NCBI RefSeq assembly: GCF_905397395.1
Contig: NZ_CAJPVH010000002.1
Span: 62,001-126,000 of the forward strand
DNA length: 64,000 nt
Reading direction: 5' to 3'
Source: Cupriavidus campinensis
Lineage (GTDB): Bacteria; Pseudomonadota; Gammaproteobacteria; Burkholderiales; Burkholderiaceae
In this document: positions 44,895 to 53,367 of the stretch, one piece after another
Numbering within the stretch: position 1 is the stretch's first letter
How the letters are laid out: every line of letters begins with the position of its first letter
The notes under the pieces: generated by a model
Databases searched by the model: none
Told to the model about the DNA's origin: nothing
The model's input: the letters and a program-made list of their open reading frames with translations, nothing else
Position numbers and translations under genes: made by a program

Positions 44895-45256
44895 TGAGAT
44901 CCCCTAACGATGACTCAGGTGGAAGACGTGCATGCCGGCGCTCGGGGACGCTGGTCATGCCGCTTGCGGGAGTCGTGTCAGGGGGCGGGTGCGGCTGGAT
45001 GCATGGCGCCACTGACGAACGACTCCGTCAGTGAGCAATCTCCAGTTGAACGGGGCGGCGTTGCGCCGCCGGTGTCCAATCGACCGCTTATACCCACGCG
45101 TTCGTTATACAGGATAGCCGGCGCCGCGGCGGCATTCATCTGGAACGCAGATCCATATATCGGCCGGGCCGATGAAGCTTGCGCGAAACAATGCGTTCGG
45201 GCGCCGGGAACGCTTTCATGGGATGGGTCCGGCCAGCCGTAGCCGGGTCCGGCGGT
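44895..45256. other. 362-bp non-coding upstream region of the amidohydrolase pair
   Basis: No convincing gene is present. The region carries a perfect ATCGGC-N3-GCCGAT palindrome (45159-45173), TATACCCAC (45089-45097) and TATACAGG (45106-45113); on the minus strand, GGGTATAAGCGG could supply a -10. It ends at the 3' end of the LysR gene at 45257. Confidence 0.6.
45159..45173. promoter_or_regulatory. Perfect palindrome upstream of the amidohydrolase pair
   Basis: ATCGGC-CGG-GCCGAT, about 265 bp upstream of the first amidohydrolase start, repeats the core found at 41431 upstream of the permease gene. It is a candidate binding site for the LysR protein encoded at 38936. Confidence 0.5.
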
Positions 45257-46165
45257 TCAGGGCTCGCGCGCTGTGTCCGGCGAGAGGCCCAGTACCCAGT
45301 CGCGGAAGGCGTCCAGCGCGGGCGCGTGGGGGCCGTCTTCCGGATAGGCGAAGTAGTAGCCCTGGCTCACGTCGAGCACCCGTTCCACCGGAATCACCAG
45401 CTGGCCGGTTTCCAGCTCGCGCTCGATCAGCAGGCGCGGCGCCAGGCCGACACCCAGCCCGGCCGCCGCGGCGGCCGTCATCATCGTAAACAGCTCATAG
45501 CGCGGCCCGCGTGCCGCCGCCACGCTGTAGTCCCAGCCCTGCACCGCATACCAGTCGCGCCACGCCTGCGGGCGCGTGCTCAGGTGCAGGTGCCGGCACT
45601 GGGCGAAGCCCTCGGCATCGGCCAGCGCGTGCGCCGCCCGGAAGGCGGGGCTGCACACCGGCACCATGCCGCCTTCCCGGAAGATCACCCCGCCGCGCGT
45701 GCCGGGCCAGAACTGGTCGCCGAAGTAGATCGCTGCGTCGTAGGCGCAATCCTGGAACGAAAAGGGCTGCGAGCGGGCGCTGAGGTTGACCGTGATCTCG
45801 GGGTGCAGCCGGGCGAAGTCCGGCAGGCGGGGAATCAGCCATTGGGTGGCGAAGGTCGGCACCACGGCCAGTTCCAGCGTGTAGCCCTGGGTGCGGCCGG
45901 CGCTGATCTCCTGGGTGTCCCGTTCGATATGGTCCAGATGGCGCCGTACGCGCGCCGCGTATTCCCGGCCTGTTTCGGTCAGCTCCAGCCGGCGCCGTAC
46001 CCGGGTGAACAGCGCCACGCCGAGCCGCTGCTCCAGCAGGGCCACCTGCCGGCCGACGGCGCTCTGGGTGAGCGCGAGTTCGTCGGCGGCACGGGTGAAG
46101 CTGCCCAGCCGGGCGGCGGCCTCGAACGCGAGCAGCGCGTTCAGGTTGGGGATGTCCTTTCTCAT
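45257..46165 (-). CDS. LysR-family transcriptional regulator (GcvA-like)
   Basis: The 302-aa protein starts MRKDIPNLNALLAFEAAARLG, the N-terminus typical of GcvA-type LysR proteins, with helix-turn-helix GSFTRAADELALTQSAVGRQ. The effector domain contains AYDAAIYFGDQFWPGTRGGV. It diverges from the DUF1338 gene at 46333, across a 167-bp gap with a perfect 12-bp palindrome, and probably controls it. Confidence 0.92.
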   Translation of the reverse strand: MRKDIPNLNALLAFEAAARLGSFTRAADELALTQSAVGRQVALLEQRLGVALFTRVRRRLELTETGREYAARVRRHLDHIERDTQEISAGRTQGYTLELAVVPTFATQWLIPRLPDFARLHPEITVNLSARSQPFSFQDCAYDAAIYFGDQFWPGTRGGVIFREGGMVPVCSPAFRAAHALADAEGFAQCRHLHLSTRPQAWRDWYAVQGWDYSVAAARGPRYELFTMMTAAAAAGLGVGLAPRLLIERELETGQLVIPVERVLDVSQGYYFAYPEDGPHAPALDAFRDWVLGLSPDTAREP

Positions 46166-46248
46166 GGCGGGCGGGGGCGACAGCAGGTTGGGGCGACTTG
46201 GGGGCGGCAGGGGGAGAGTATAGCGAGACGGACATCGTGCGCGCGGCG

Positions 46249-46260
46249 CACAACGTTGTG
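46249..46260. promoter_or_regulatory. Perfect 12-bp palindrome between LysR and DUF1338 genes
   Basis: CACAACGTTGTG is fully self-complementary and lies 84 bp upstream of the LysR start and 73 bp upstream of the DUF1338 start. It is a plausible operator for the divergent pair. Confidence 0.4.
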
Positions 46261-46332
46261 AGCATTCGTCGCTTGTGACCCGCCCGGCGCTGCCGCTATG
46301 CTGCGGCGCAACCTTACCGTGACTACGTTCCC

Positions 46333-47355
46333 ATGAATCCGAATATCGCCAAGCTGCTCAACGCCAACCTGGGCGCCGCCCGTGCCGCCCACCTGCTGAC
46401 CCTGGTCACCATGCCCGAAGGGCTGCCGGCCGATATCGAGGGCCGCGCCACGCGTGCCGAGATCGCCCAGGCGCTCAATGTCGTGCTGTTCGGCGACATC
46501 CTGGACCGCGTGCCCACCGGCCGCGCCTACACCGACGACGTGGCCCGCGCCGGCGGCAAGGTCACCTTCGACCATGGCGCACTGCGCACGGTGAAGTGGG
46601 AGAGCGGCGCGCTGCCCGAAGGCGAGGCGGCCTTCACGCGCATCCTGCGCCCGCTCGGCTACGTGCTGAACGGTACCTACCCGCTCGACCGCATCGGCAT
46701 GACCGGCCGCTCCTACGCCCATGCCGACGCCCCCGAGCAGATTGCCCAGTTCTTCCTGAGCGAGTTCCACCCGGAGCGCGAGCGCTACAGCGACGCCTTC
46801 CGCGCCGCCGTGACCCGCGTGACCGAAGCGTCCGCCGACCCGCTGACCCCGCGCGCCCAGACATTGCTGTGGCAACTGGAACGCGACGGCCTGCTGGCCG
46901 TGGCGGATGGCGCCGAACTGGTCGGCCTGCTGGCGCGCTGCTTTGCCCGCCAGCACCCGGCGCCGCGTCTGGAAGACTACGAGACGCTGCTCAAGGAATC
47001 GGCCGAAATGGCGTGGATCTCCACCGAAGGCAACGCCTTCAACCACGCCACGGACCGCGTGGTGGACGTCTTCGCCCTGGCCGATGCCCAGAAGGCGCTG
47101 GGCCGGCCGATGAAGGAAAAGGTCGAGGTCTCCGGCAGCGGCCGCGTCAAGCAAACCGCCTTCCGCGCCGATCCCGTCACGCGCGAGTTCGTGGGCGCCA
47201 ACGGCGAGACCGTCACGCGCCAGGTGCCGGGGTCGTTCTACGAGTTCATCACGCGGGATAGCTTCGAGGACGAAGCTGCGGCCCGTCGCCGGGTGGATCT
47301 CGGGTTTGACGCCGGGAACGCGCAGGGAATCTTCAAGATGACGGCGGCAGCCTAG
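46333..47355 (+). CDS. DUF1338 / 2-oxoadipate dioxygenase-decarboxylase-like protein
   Basis: The 340-aa product matches the DUF1338 (HglS/YdcJ) family, a branch of the vicinal-oxygen-chelate fold. Candidate iron ligands are His in VTFDHGALRTV (near 82), His in GNAFNHATDRVV (near 238) and Glu in GSFYEFITRD (near 302). HglS converts 2-oxoadipate to 2-hydroxyglutarate in lysine breakdown. YPLDRIGMTGRSYAHAD is the conserved substrate-side loop. No other lysine-pathway genes are adjacent, so the substrate could be another 2-oxoacid. The gene is divergent from a GcvA-like LysR gene. Confidence 0.85.
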   Translation: MNPNIAKLLNANLGAARAAHLLTLVTMPEGLPADIEGRATRAEIAQALNVVLFGDILDRVPTGRAYTDDVARAGGKVTFDHGALRTVKWESGALPEGEAAFTRILRPLGYVLNGTYPLDRIGMTGRSYAHADAPEQIAQFFLSEFHPERERYSDAFRAAVTRVTEASADPLTPRAQTLLWQLERDGLLAVADGAELVGLLARCFARQHPAPRLEDYETLLKESAEMAWISTEGNAFNHATDRVVDVFALADAQKALGRPMKEKVEVSGSGRVKQTAFRADPVTREFVGANGETVTRQVPGSFYEFITRDSFEDEAAARRRVDLGFDAGNAQGIFKMTAAA

Positions 47356-47435
47356 GGGGCTTAGGCGGAGGCAACGGCAGGAAGGCGCCGCAAGGCGCCG
47401 GTTTCGATAATTCAATAAATTTGAATAACTATGAC

Positions 47436-47470
47436 AGCGATAGCCCGCTTCCGGTGGCGGGTTGATCGCT
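47436..47470 (+). promoter_or_regulatory. Long imperfect hairpin upstream of the isochorismatase-family gene
   Basis: AGCGAT and ATCGCT enclose CCCGC and GCGGG, giving a stem of 11 pairs with a small internal bulge and an 8-nt loop; the outer CTAT/ATAG partly extends it. A shorter hairpin (GGCGCC-GCAA-GGCGCC, 47384-47399) lies before it. No T-run follows, so this may be a leader structure or operator rather than a terminator. Confidence 0.4.
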
Positions 47471-47572
47471 ATAGTTCAGCACATGGGCAGCGCAACAAAG
47501 CCGAGAAGCGAACAGCGCGCTGACCAAGAAAACCTCAAACTTATTGAATATCTTTTTACCGGAGAAACCACC

Positions 47573-48277
47573 ATGTCGAACGCCAACAACGCCAAGCTGC
47601 AAGTCCTGACGCCGCGCAACAGCCAGCTGATCATCATCGACCACCAGCCGCAGATGGCCTTCGGTGTGCAGTCGATGGACCGCCAGACCATGAAGAACAA
47701 CGTGGTGGGCCTGGCCAAGGCGGCCAAGATCTTCGATGTGCCGACGACGATCACCACGGTGGAGTCCGACTCGTTCTCCGGTTACACCTACCCCGAAATC
47801 CTCGACGTGTTCCCGGGCCAGCAGACCCTGGAGCGCACTTCGATGAACTCCTGGGACGACCAGAAGGTGCGCGACGCACTGGCCGCCAACGGCCGCAAGA
47901 AGATCGTCGTGGCCGGCCTGTGGACCGAGGTCTGCAACACGACCTTCGCCCTGAGCGCGATGCTGGAAGGCGACTACGAGATCTACATGGTGGCGGATGC
48001 CTCGGGCGGCACGACCAAGGAAGCCCACGACTACGCCATGCAGCGCATGATCCAGGCCGGCGTGGTGCCGGTGACGTGGCAGCAGGTGCTGCTGGAATGG
48101 CAGCGCGACTGGAAGAACAAGGAAACGTACGACGCCGTGACCGGCCTGGCCAAGCAACACTCGGGCGCCTACGGCATGGGCATCGACTACGCCTACACCA
48201 TGGTCCACAAGGCTGCCCAGCGCACCCAGACGCCGCACGCATCCATCGCCCCGGTGCACGCGCCGGTGATCGAGTAA
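47573..48277 (+). CDS. Isochorismatase-family cysteine hydrolase (YcaC-like)
   Basis: From the ATG at 47573, with GGAG 9 bp upstream, the product is 234 aa. The catalytic Asp is in LIIIDHQPQMAFG and the nucleophile Cys in VVAGLWTEVCNTTFALSA; the Lys lies between them. YcaC-like members are octameric hydrolases of unknown substrate; SxxGYTYPEILDVFPGQ and the C-terminal GMGIDYAYTMVHKA fit that group. It is preceded by an AT-rich, hairpin-containing leader and followed by a bidirectional hairpin. Confidence 0.9.
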   Translation: MSNANNAKLQVLTPRNSQLIIIDHQPQMAFGVQSMDRQTMKNNVVGLAKAAKIFDVPTTITTVESDSFSGYTYPEILDVFPGQQTLERTSMNSWDDQKVRDALAANGRKKIVVAGLWTEVCNTTFALSAMLEGDYEIYMVADASGGTTKEAHDYAMQRMIQAGVVPVTWQQVLLEWQRDWKNKETYDAVTGLAKQHSGAYGMGIDYAYTMVHKAAQRTQTPHASIAPVHAPVIE

Positions 48278-48303
48278 CCCGGCCCGGCACCGTTCACGAC
48301 CCA

Positions 48304-48333
48304 ATCCGTCCCGGTGATCATGCCGGGACGGAT
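48304..48333. terminator. Perfect 11-bp hairpin between convergent genes
   Basis: ATCCGTCCCGG and CCGGGACGGAT pair perfectly around an 8-nt loop. It lies between the isochorismatase-family stop and the SDR stop, where a bidirectional terminator is expected. The following T content is low. Confidence 0.65.
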
Positions 48334-48346
48334 ACACGCTTCTCAA

Positions 48347-49195
48347 TCAATCCACGAAATCGGTGGCTTCTGACGAGCCCCTCCACGCATCGAGATCCAT
48401 CGCGACGGCCTTGGCCTTGACGGCGGCAAGGTCGTTGGCGATCTTGCCGGCGAACAGATGCAGCGGTGGCGATTCGACACTGGCGGCCTGGATGATCAGC
48501 AGTGCCAGCTTGTCAGGGTCTCCGGCCTGGTGGCCGTGCAGCGTGCCGAGATGCAGGTCGAGCGACGCCTTGGCCTCCGCGTAATCATCGATCTGCCGTT
48601 TGGCCACCGCCAGCGCGCCGCTTGACAGAAAATCGGTGCGAACTGGGCCGGGATAGACCACCGTGGCGCGAATGCCGAGTTCGGCAACTTCCGCGGCCAG
48701 CGATTCGGTCAGACCCGCCAGCGCGAACTTGCTCGCGACGTAGCTGCCCCAGCCCGCATAGCCGCCCTGGTAACCGACGATCGACGCGATATTGATGATG
48801 TGCCCGCTGCGTTGGCCGCGAAGATGCGGCAGCGCATGGCGCAGGACGACCATCGGCGCAAAGAAGTTCACTTCGAAGTTCTGGCGCAGCTCGTCGTCGG
48901 ACAATGCCTCGACGGTGCCTTGCTGTGCGTAGCCAGCGTTGTTTACAACCACGTCGATGGCGCCAAACGTCTGCACGGCTTTCTCGATGGCCCGCCGGAC
49001 GCTTTGGTCATCGGTCAGGTCCACTTCCAGGGGAAGGAAACCGTCGGATGCCTGACCGAACACCTTGGTCAGCGATGCTGCGGTGCGCGAGGTTGCGGCC
49101 ACACGGTGGCCTTGCTCAAGCAGATGCTTGGCGAGCTTCTGGCCCACGCCTTTCGAGGCGCCGGTGATGAACCAGGTACGGGTTGGTGTTTTCAT
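48347..49195 (-). CDS. SDR family oxidoreductase (first of three tandem, promoter-distal)
   Basis: The 282-aa protein has TGASKGVGQKLAKHLLEQGH, VVNNAGYAQQGTVE, catalytic Ser in INIASIVGYQGGYAG and Tyr-Lys in YVASKFALAGL. It belongs to the longer classical SDR group, often annotated as oxidoreductases with NADP preference. It is the last of three SDR genes in a row on the minus strand (gaps 46 and 41 bp). Confidence 0.92.
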   Translation of the reverse strand: MKTPTRTWFITGASKGVGQKLAKHLLEQGHRVAATSRTAASLTKVFGQASDGFLPLEVDLTDDQSVRRAIEKAVQTFGAIDVVVNNAGYAQQGTVEALSDDELRQNFEVNFFAPMVVLRHALPHLRGQRSGHIINIASIVGYQGGYAGWGSYVASKFALAGLTESLAAEVAELGIRATVVYPGPVRTDFLSSGALAVAKRQIDDYAEAKASLDLHLGTLHGHQAGDPDKLALLIIQAASVESPPLHLFAGKIANDLAAVKAKAVAMDLDAWRGSSEATDFVD

Positions 49196-49241
49196 GGTGA
49201 AGATTCTCGAGTTGTAGGTTGAAGTTGGACGGGCGACGTCT

Positions 49242-50003
49242 TCAGGGCAGCGCGACGCTCATGCCGCCGTCGGCCATCACGACGGCACCGACGATGAAGC
49301 TGGCCTTTTCCGATGCCAGGAATGCAATCACCTCGGCAATTTCCTTCGGCTGGGCTGCGCGGCGGATGGGCGCCTTCTTGCCGTGTTCGGCCAGGAACGC
49401 CTGACCGTCGGCATGGATGTGATTGGTGATGTTGGTGATGACGTCACCGGAGCCCACCGCATTGACGCGGATGCCGTGCTCGATGGCTTCGAGCGACAAC
49501 GCGCGGGTCAACTGCGCCAGCGCGCCCTTCGAGGCCGCGTAGGCGGCGATGGTCGGGAATGCCTGATAGCACGCGTACGAACCCACATTGACGATGGCGC
49601 CGGACTTTGCCGGCACCATCGCGCGCATGGCTTCCCGCGAGAACAGGAACGCGCCCGTGGCGTTGACGGCCTGGATGCTGTTCCAGTCTTCGAGTGACAT
49701 GTCGACGACGGGCTTGTTGATGATGATCGCGGCGTTGTTGACGAGAATGTCGAGCTTGCCGAACCGGTCGATCGCTGTCGCGACCGCTTGCACGGCGCTT
49801 TCCTCGCGTGCTACGTCGGCGACGAGGGGGACGATGCCGGGTCGGGCCAGTGCTTCGACATTGGCGCTGCGTCCAACGGCGATCACGTTTGCCCCCTGGG
49901 CATGCAGGAGTTCCGTCGTGGCCAGGCCGATGCCGCTGGCCGCGCCGGTAACGATGGCGACCTTGCCTGCGAAGGCGCCGGTTTCCGAATGGCGTGATGT
50001 CAT
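49242..50003 (-). CDS. SDR family oxidoreductase (second of three)
   Basis: From the ATG at 50003 the product is 253 aa. It has [36 protein letters not shown], Ser in VNVGSYACYQ and Tyr-Lys in YAASKGALAQL. It ends GAVVMADGGMSVALP as in classical NAD(P) SDRs. A longer reading from upstream would run through the neighbouring SDR gene in the wrong frame and is not used. Confidence 0.92.
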   Translation of the reverse strand: MTSRHSETGAFAGKVAIVTGAASGIGLATTELLHAQGANVIAVGRSANVEALARPGIVPLVADVAREESAVQAVATAIDRFGKLDILVNNAAIIINKPVVDMSLEDWNSIQAVNATGAFLFSREAMRAMVPAKSGAIVNVGSYACYQAFPTIAAYAASKGALAQLTRALSLEAIEHGIRVNAVGSGDVITNITNHIHADGQAFLAEHGKKAPIRRAAQPKEIAEVIAFLASEKASFIVGAVVMADGGMSVALP

Positions 50004-50044
50004 GATGGTTTCCTTGGTCGGGTTGCGGGACAGGTGCCAGGCGT

Positions 50045-50785
50045 TCAGAACGGGCTGGCGGTGGGCCGTACGATGATCTCGCTGACGTCGACATCGGCCG
50101 GCTGCTCCACGGCGTAGGCGATGGCGCGGGCGATGGCATCGGGCGTGATGGCGATGCGGCGGAACGCCTGCATGGCCGAGCGCGCGGTGTCGTCGGAGAT
50201 CGAGTCGGCCAGTTCGGACTCCACGACGCCCGGGCAGACCACCGTCACGCGGATCTTGTCCGTCTCCTGGCGCAGCCCGTCGGAAATGGCGCGCACGGCA
50301 AACTTGGTGGCGCAGTAGACGGCGGCGGTCGGCGACACGGACAGGCCGCCGATCGAGGAGATATTGATGATCTGGCCCTGGCCTTGCTGCTCCATCGTCG
50401 GCAGGACGGCAGCGATGCCGTGCAGTACGCCACGGATGTTCACGTCGATCATCCGGTTCCACTCGCTGACCTTCAGCGCGTTCAGCGGCGAAAGCGGCAT
50501 CACGCCCGCATTGTTGATGAGCACGTCGATGCGACCGAAGGCGTCGAGCGCAAATCGAGCAAATGCCGCGACATCCTCCGCCGAGGTGACGTCGAGTTCA
50601 CGATAGCGGACGATGCCGCCGGCCTCCTGCAGCGATGCCGTCAGCTCGACGAGCCTGTCGGTGCGGCGTGCGCCAATCACAAGGCGATGGCCCTGCGCGG
50701 CGAGCAAACGGGCGGTGCCCTCGCCAATGCCGCTGCTGGCGCCGGTGATCAGGATGACCTTCGATTGGGTGGAAGAGATTGCCAT
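50045..50785 (-). CDS. SDR family oxidoreductase (first transcribed of three)
   Basis: The 246-aa protein resembles YdfG-type SDRs: ITGASSGIGEGTARLLAAQG, VLINNAGVMPLSPLNA, Ser in INISSIGGL and Tyr-Lys in YCATKFAVRAI. It is the promoter-proximal gene of the triple SDR unit and diverges from the AraC-type regulator at 51047, its likely activator. Confidence 0.93.
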   Translation of the reverse strand: MAISSTQSKVILITGASSGIGEGTARLLAAQGHRLVIGARRTDRLVELTASLQEAGGIVRYRELDVTSAEDVAAFARFALDAFGRIDVLINNAGVMPLSPLNALKVSEWNRMIDVNIRGVLHGIAAVLPTMEQQGQGQIINISSIGGLSVSPTAAVYCATKFAVRAISDGLRQETDKIRVTVVCPGVVESELADSISDDTARSAMQAFRRIAITPDAIARAIAYAVEQPADVDVSEIIVRPTASPF

Positions 50786-51046
50786 CTTGCTTACTCCTAT
50801 TGTCGGTTCGGTTTTGGCGGCGCCTGTCCGCGTTTGTTACGGGGACGACGCCGTGCCGGTTGCGGCCTGCAATGAAGCGAAAGGGGTTCGTCGGCCGGTG
50901 AATGAATGGTAGGGAAGACGCGCCCGGAGGCGAATACACGGACCGATGCCGTTATTGCCTATTCCTATCGAGTCCCTATCGAGTCGGCTGGCGCGCGCGC
51001 CGGGGGGTGACTACAATGGCGTCTATTGCGACAACAGGAGAGCGCG

Positions 51047-51973
51047 GTGTCGAACGTCCGCAATCCCGCTTCCACCCGGATGGTCCGTCTGCTGGAGAGA
51101 CTGGCGCCCAACGAGGGTTACACCCAGTCGGCGCTCGACAGCGTGCGGCTGATGCGTTCGGATCGTCCGCTCGGGCGCACGCCGGTGCTGTACGAGCCGA
51201 GCATCGTGATTGTTTGCCAGGGGCGCAAGCTCGGCTTCCTGGGCAATGAGGTCTATGTCTACGACGCGCAGCATTACCTCGTGCTGTCCGTCCCGCTGCC
51301 GTTCTCGACGGAAACCCAGGCCTCGCCGGAGGAACCCATGCTTGCGGTGTCCATCCGTCTGGACCTGATCGAACTGAGCGAGCTGATGACGCAGATCGGT
51401 GCCGCCGGGCATCATCCCGAAGCGCCGCCGACCGGCATCGTTTCCACACGGCTGGAGGGAGACCTTGCCGGCGCCACGATACGGCTGCTGGAAGCATTGA
51501 CGGTGCCGCTCGATGCGCAGGTACTGGGGCCAGGTATCGTGCGAGAGATCTGCTATCGGGTGCTCACAGGCGAGCAGGGCGGGGCGATGCGTGCCGCGCT
51601 GGCGCATCACGGCCGGTTCGGGCGCGTGGCGCGGGCACTCAAGCGGATTCACACCGAATTTGCGACGCCGCTCAACGTCGCGCGTCTTGCCGAGGAAGCC
51701 GGCATGAGCGTGCCGGCGTTTCACGCCAACTTTCGCACCGTGACGCAGACATCGCCGATCCAGTACATCAAGTCGACCCGCCTGCATCAGGCGCGCCTGA
51801 TGATGATCCGCGACGGCGTGACCGCGGCGGCGGCAGCGGGGCGCGTCGGCTACGAAAGCGCGTCCCAATTCAGCCGGGAGTTCAAGCGCCTGTTTGGCCG
51901 CACGCCGGTCGAGGAGGTGCGTGACATGCGCGAATCATTCACGCTCTCGCCGGCGGTCCGCTTCGGTACCTAG
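51047..51973 (+). CDS. AraC-family transcriptional regulator (AraC_N type, YqhC-like)
   Basis: The GTG at 51047 has AGGAG 6 bp upstream and gives 308 aa. The N-terminal domain (LYEPSIVIVCQGRKLGFLG; YLVLSVPLPFSTETQASPEE) is the AraC_N sensor of YqhC-like regulators, which often respond to aldehydes and control SDR or aldo-keto reductase genes. The C-terminus holds the two helix-turn-helix units. It is divergent from the triple SDR unit. Confidence 0.92.
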   Translation: MSNVRNPASTRMVRLLERLAPNEGYTQSALDSVRLMRSDRPLGRTPVLYEPSIVIVCQGRKLGFLGNEVYVYDAQHYLVLSVPLPFSTETQASPEEPMLAVSIRLDLIELSELMTQIGAAGHHPEAPPTGIVSTRLEGDLAGATIRLLEALTVPLDAQVLGPGIVREICYRVLTGEQGGAMRAALAHHGRFGRVARALKRIHTEFATPLNVARLAEEAGMSVPAFHANFRTVTQTSPIQYIKSTRLHQARLMMIRDGVTAAAAAGRVGYESASQFSREFKRLFGRTPVEEVRDMRESFTLSPAVRFGT

Positions 51974-51980
51974 GCGCTCG

Positions 51981-52910
51981 CTAGGCGGTCACGTCCAGAA
52001 CCACCTTCCCCCGCACGTGGCCGCCCATGCTCCTTGCCAGGGCACGGCTTGCCTCCTGGAGAGGAAAGACCGAATCGACATGGGTGCGCACCTCGCCGGA
52101 GGCATGGAGCGCGGCCAGCGCGGCAAGCATCGGGCCATCGGCACGGGTGACGAAATGCCTGCCGGTTACCTGTGCCGGGTTGCCGGCGCGCGCGGCATCC
52201 GGCTTGCTGACGGTGGAAACCAGCGTGCCGCCGCGCTTCAGCACCGACCACGACCTTGCCTGCGTTGTGCCGCCGACGAGGTCGAGCACCAGATCGACCT
52301 GGGAGACTTGCTCCGCAAAATCCTGTGCGCGGTAGTCGATGAACGCTGCCGCACCGAGGCTTTGCAGGTACTCGCGATTGCCAGCCGAAGCGGTGCCGAT
52401 GACATGCGCGCCGGCCAGTTTCGCCAGTTGCACTGCCGCGCTCCCCACGCCGCCCGCCGCGGCATGGATCAGGACCGTTTGACCGGCCTGCAACGCACCG
52501 TGTTCGTGCAGCGCCTGCCAGGCCGTCAGCGTCGCAGCGGGCATCGCGGCCGCCTCGGCGAAGCTCAGCCGCGCCGGCTTGCGCGCCAGCCGGCTGGCAT
52601 CCACCACAATCCGGGAGGCATAGGCGCCGACGATGCCGATGAATCCCATGACCTCATCCCCCGGTGCCAGCGTGGTGACGTGGCGCCCGACTGCGACGAC
52701 GGTGCCGGCGGCATCCACGCCGGGCGTGAAAGGCAAGGGCAGCGGGATGAACGCCTTCATGGCGCCACTGACGATTTTCCAGTCGATCGGATTCACGCCG
52801 GCAGCGGCAACATCGATCAGGACTTCGTTATCGCCGGGAACGGGATCGTCCAGTTCGGCCAGGGCCATGGCGTCCGGGCTGGCATAGGCGGCAACTTGTA
52901 TGGCTTTCAT
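51981..52910 (-). CDS. MDR-type NADPH:quinone oxidoreductase-like protein
   Basis: The 309-aa zinc-free medium-chain dehydrogenase has GVNPIDWKIVSGAMKAF, FTPGVDAAGTVVAVG and the NADPH site in VLIHAAAGGVGSAAVQLA. Structural-zinc Cys are absent, so it is a quinone oxidoreductase/enoyl reductase type. It is the last gene of a three-gene minus-strand set (DoxX, NTF2-like, MDR), sharing one base with the upstream stop (TGATG). Confidence 0.92.
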   Translation of the reverse strand: MKAIQVAAYASPDAMALAELDDPVPGDNEVLIDVAAAGVNPIDWKIVSGAMKAFIPLPLPFTPGVDAAGTVVAVGRHVTTLAPGDEVMGFIGIVGAYASRIVVDASRLARKPARLSFAEAAAMPAATLTAWQALHEHGALQAGQTVLIHAAAGGVGSAAVQLAKLAGAHVIGTASAGNREYLQSLGAAAFIDYRAQDFAEQVSQVDLVLDLVGGTTQARSWSVLKRGGTLVSTVSKPDAARAGNPAQVTGRHFVTRADGPMLAALAALHASGEVRTHVDSVFPLQEASRALARSMGGHVRGKVVLDVTA

Positions 52911-53338
52911 CAGATGCTCCTCGAAGGGACGCCCACGATCGGGGCGTCAAGGGCCAACGCGGCCTGTACCGGATCGAAATACTCCCGCAAATGGGCGATC
53001 CGTCCGTCGCGCGCGGTCAGGAATACGACGTACTCTTGCCGGTAGGTCCGCCCGGTTGCGGAGATCAGCCCTTCGGCCCGCACCCGGGCGATGGCATGCT
53101 GGGGGTCGTCGGTGGCGGTGACCACCGTATCGAAGAAGCGGAAATCCTTGACCGCGCCCACGAACCAGCCCACATGCCGCAGCACGGACTCGCGGCCGTC
53201 AAGTTGCAGCGGATGGCCAAGGCTCGGTGCATAGGGCAGATCCCACACGATGTCGTCGGCAATCAATCCCTGCCATTGCTGCGGGTCGTCAACCAGCCAC
53301 TGGAGGTGTTGCTGCAAAAGCGCTGTTGCGATGGTCAT
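52910..53338 (-). CDS. NTF2/SnoaL-like small protein
   Basis: The 142-aa protein has the alpha+beta cone pattern of the NTF2-like superfamily, with WQGLIADDIVWDLPYAP, GRESVLRHVGWFVGAVKDF and RTYRQEYVVFLTARDGRIAHL. Members include isomerases and ligand-binding proteins; the particular function cannot be told. It is translationally coupled to the downstream oxidoreductase gene. Confidence 0.85.
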   Translation of the reverse strand: MTIATALLQQHLQWLVDDPQQWQGLIADDIVWDLPYAPSLGHPLQLDGRESVLRHVGWFVGAVKDFRFFDTVVTATDDPQHAIARVRAEGLISATGRTYRQEYVVFLTARDGRIAHLREYFDPVQAALALDAPIVGVPSRSI

Positions 53339-53367
53339 GATGCGTTTCCCCTTGTTGGTGCCGGATA

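Noticed and set aside
44910..45242. Small plus-strand open frame upstream of the amidohydrolase pair
   Set aside because: No ribosome site, no recognisable features, and the region carries operator-like palindromes; it is better explained as upstream regulatory DNA.
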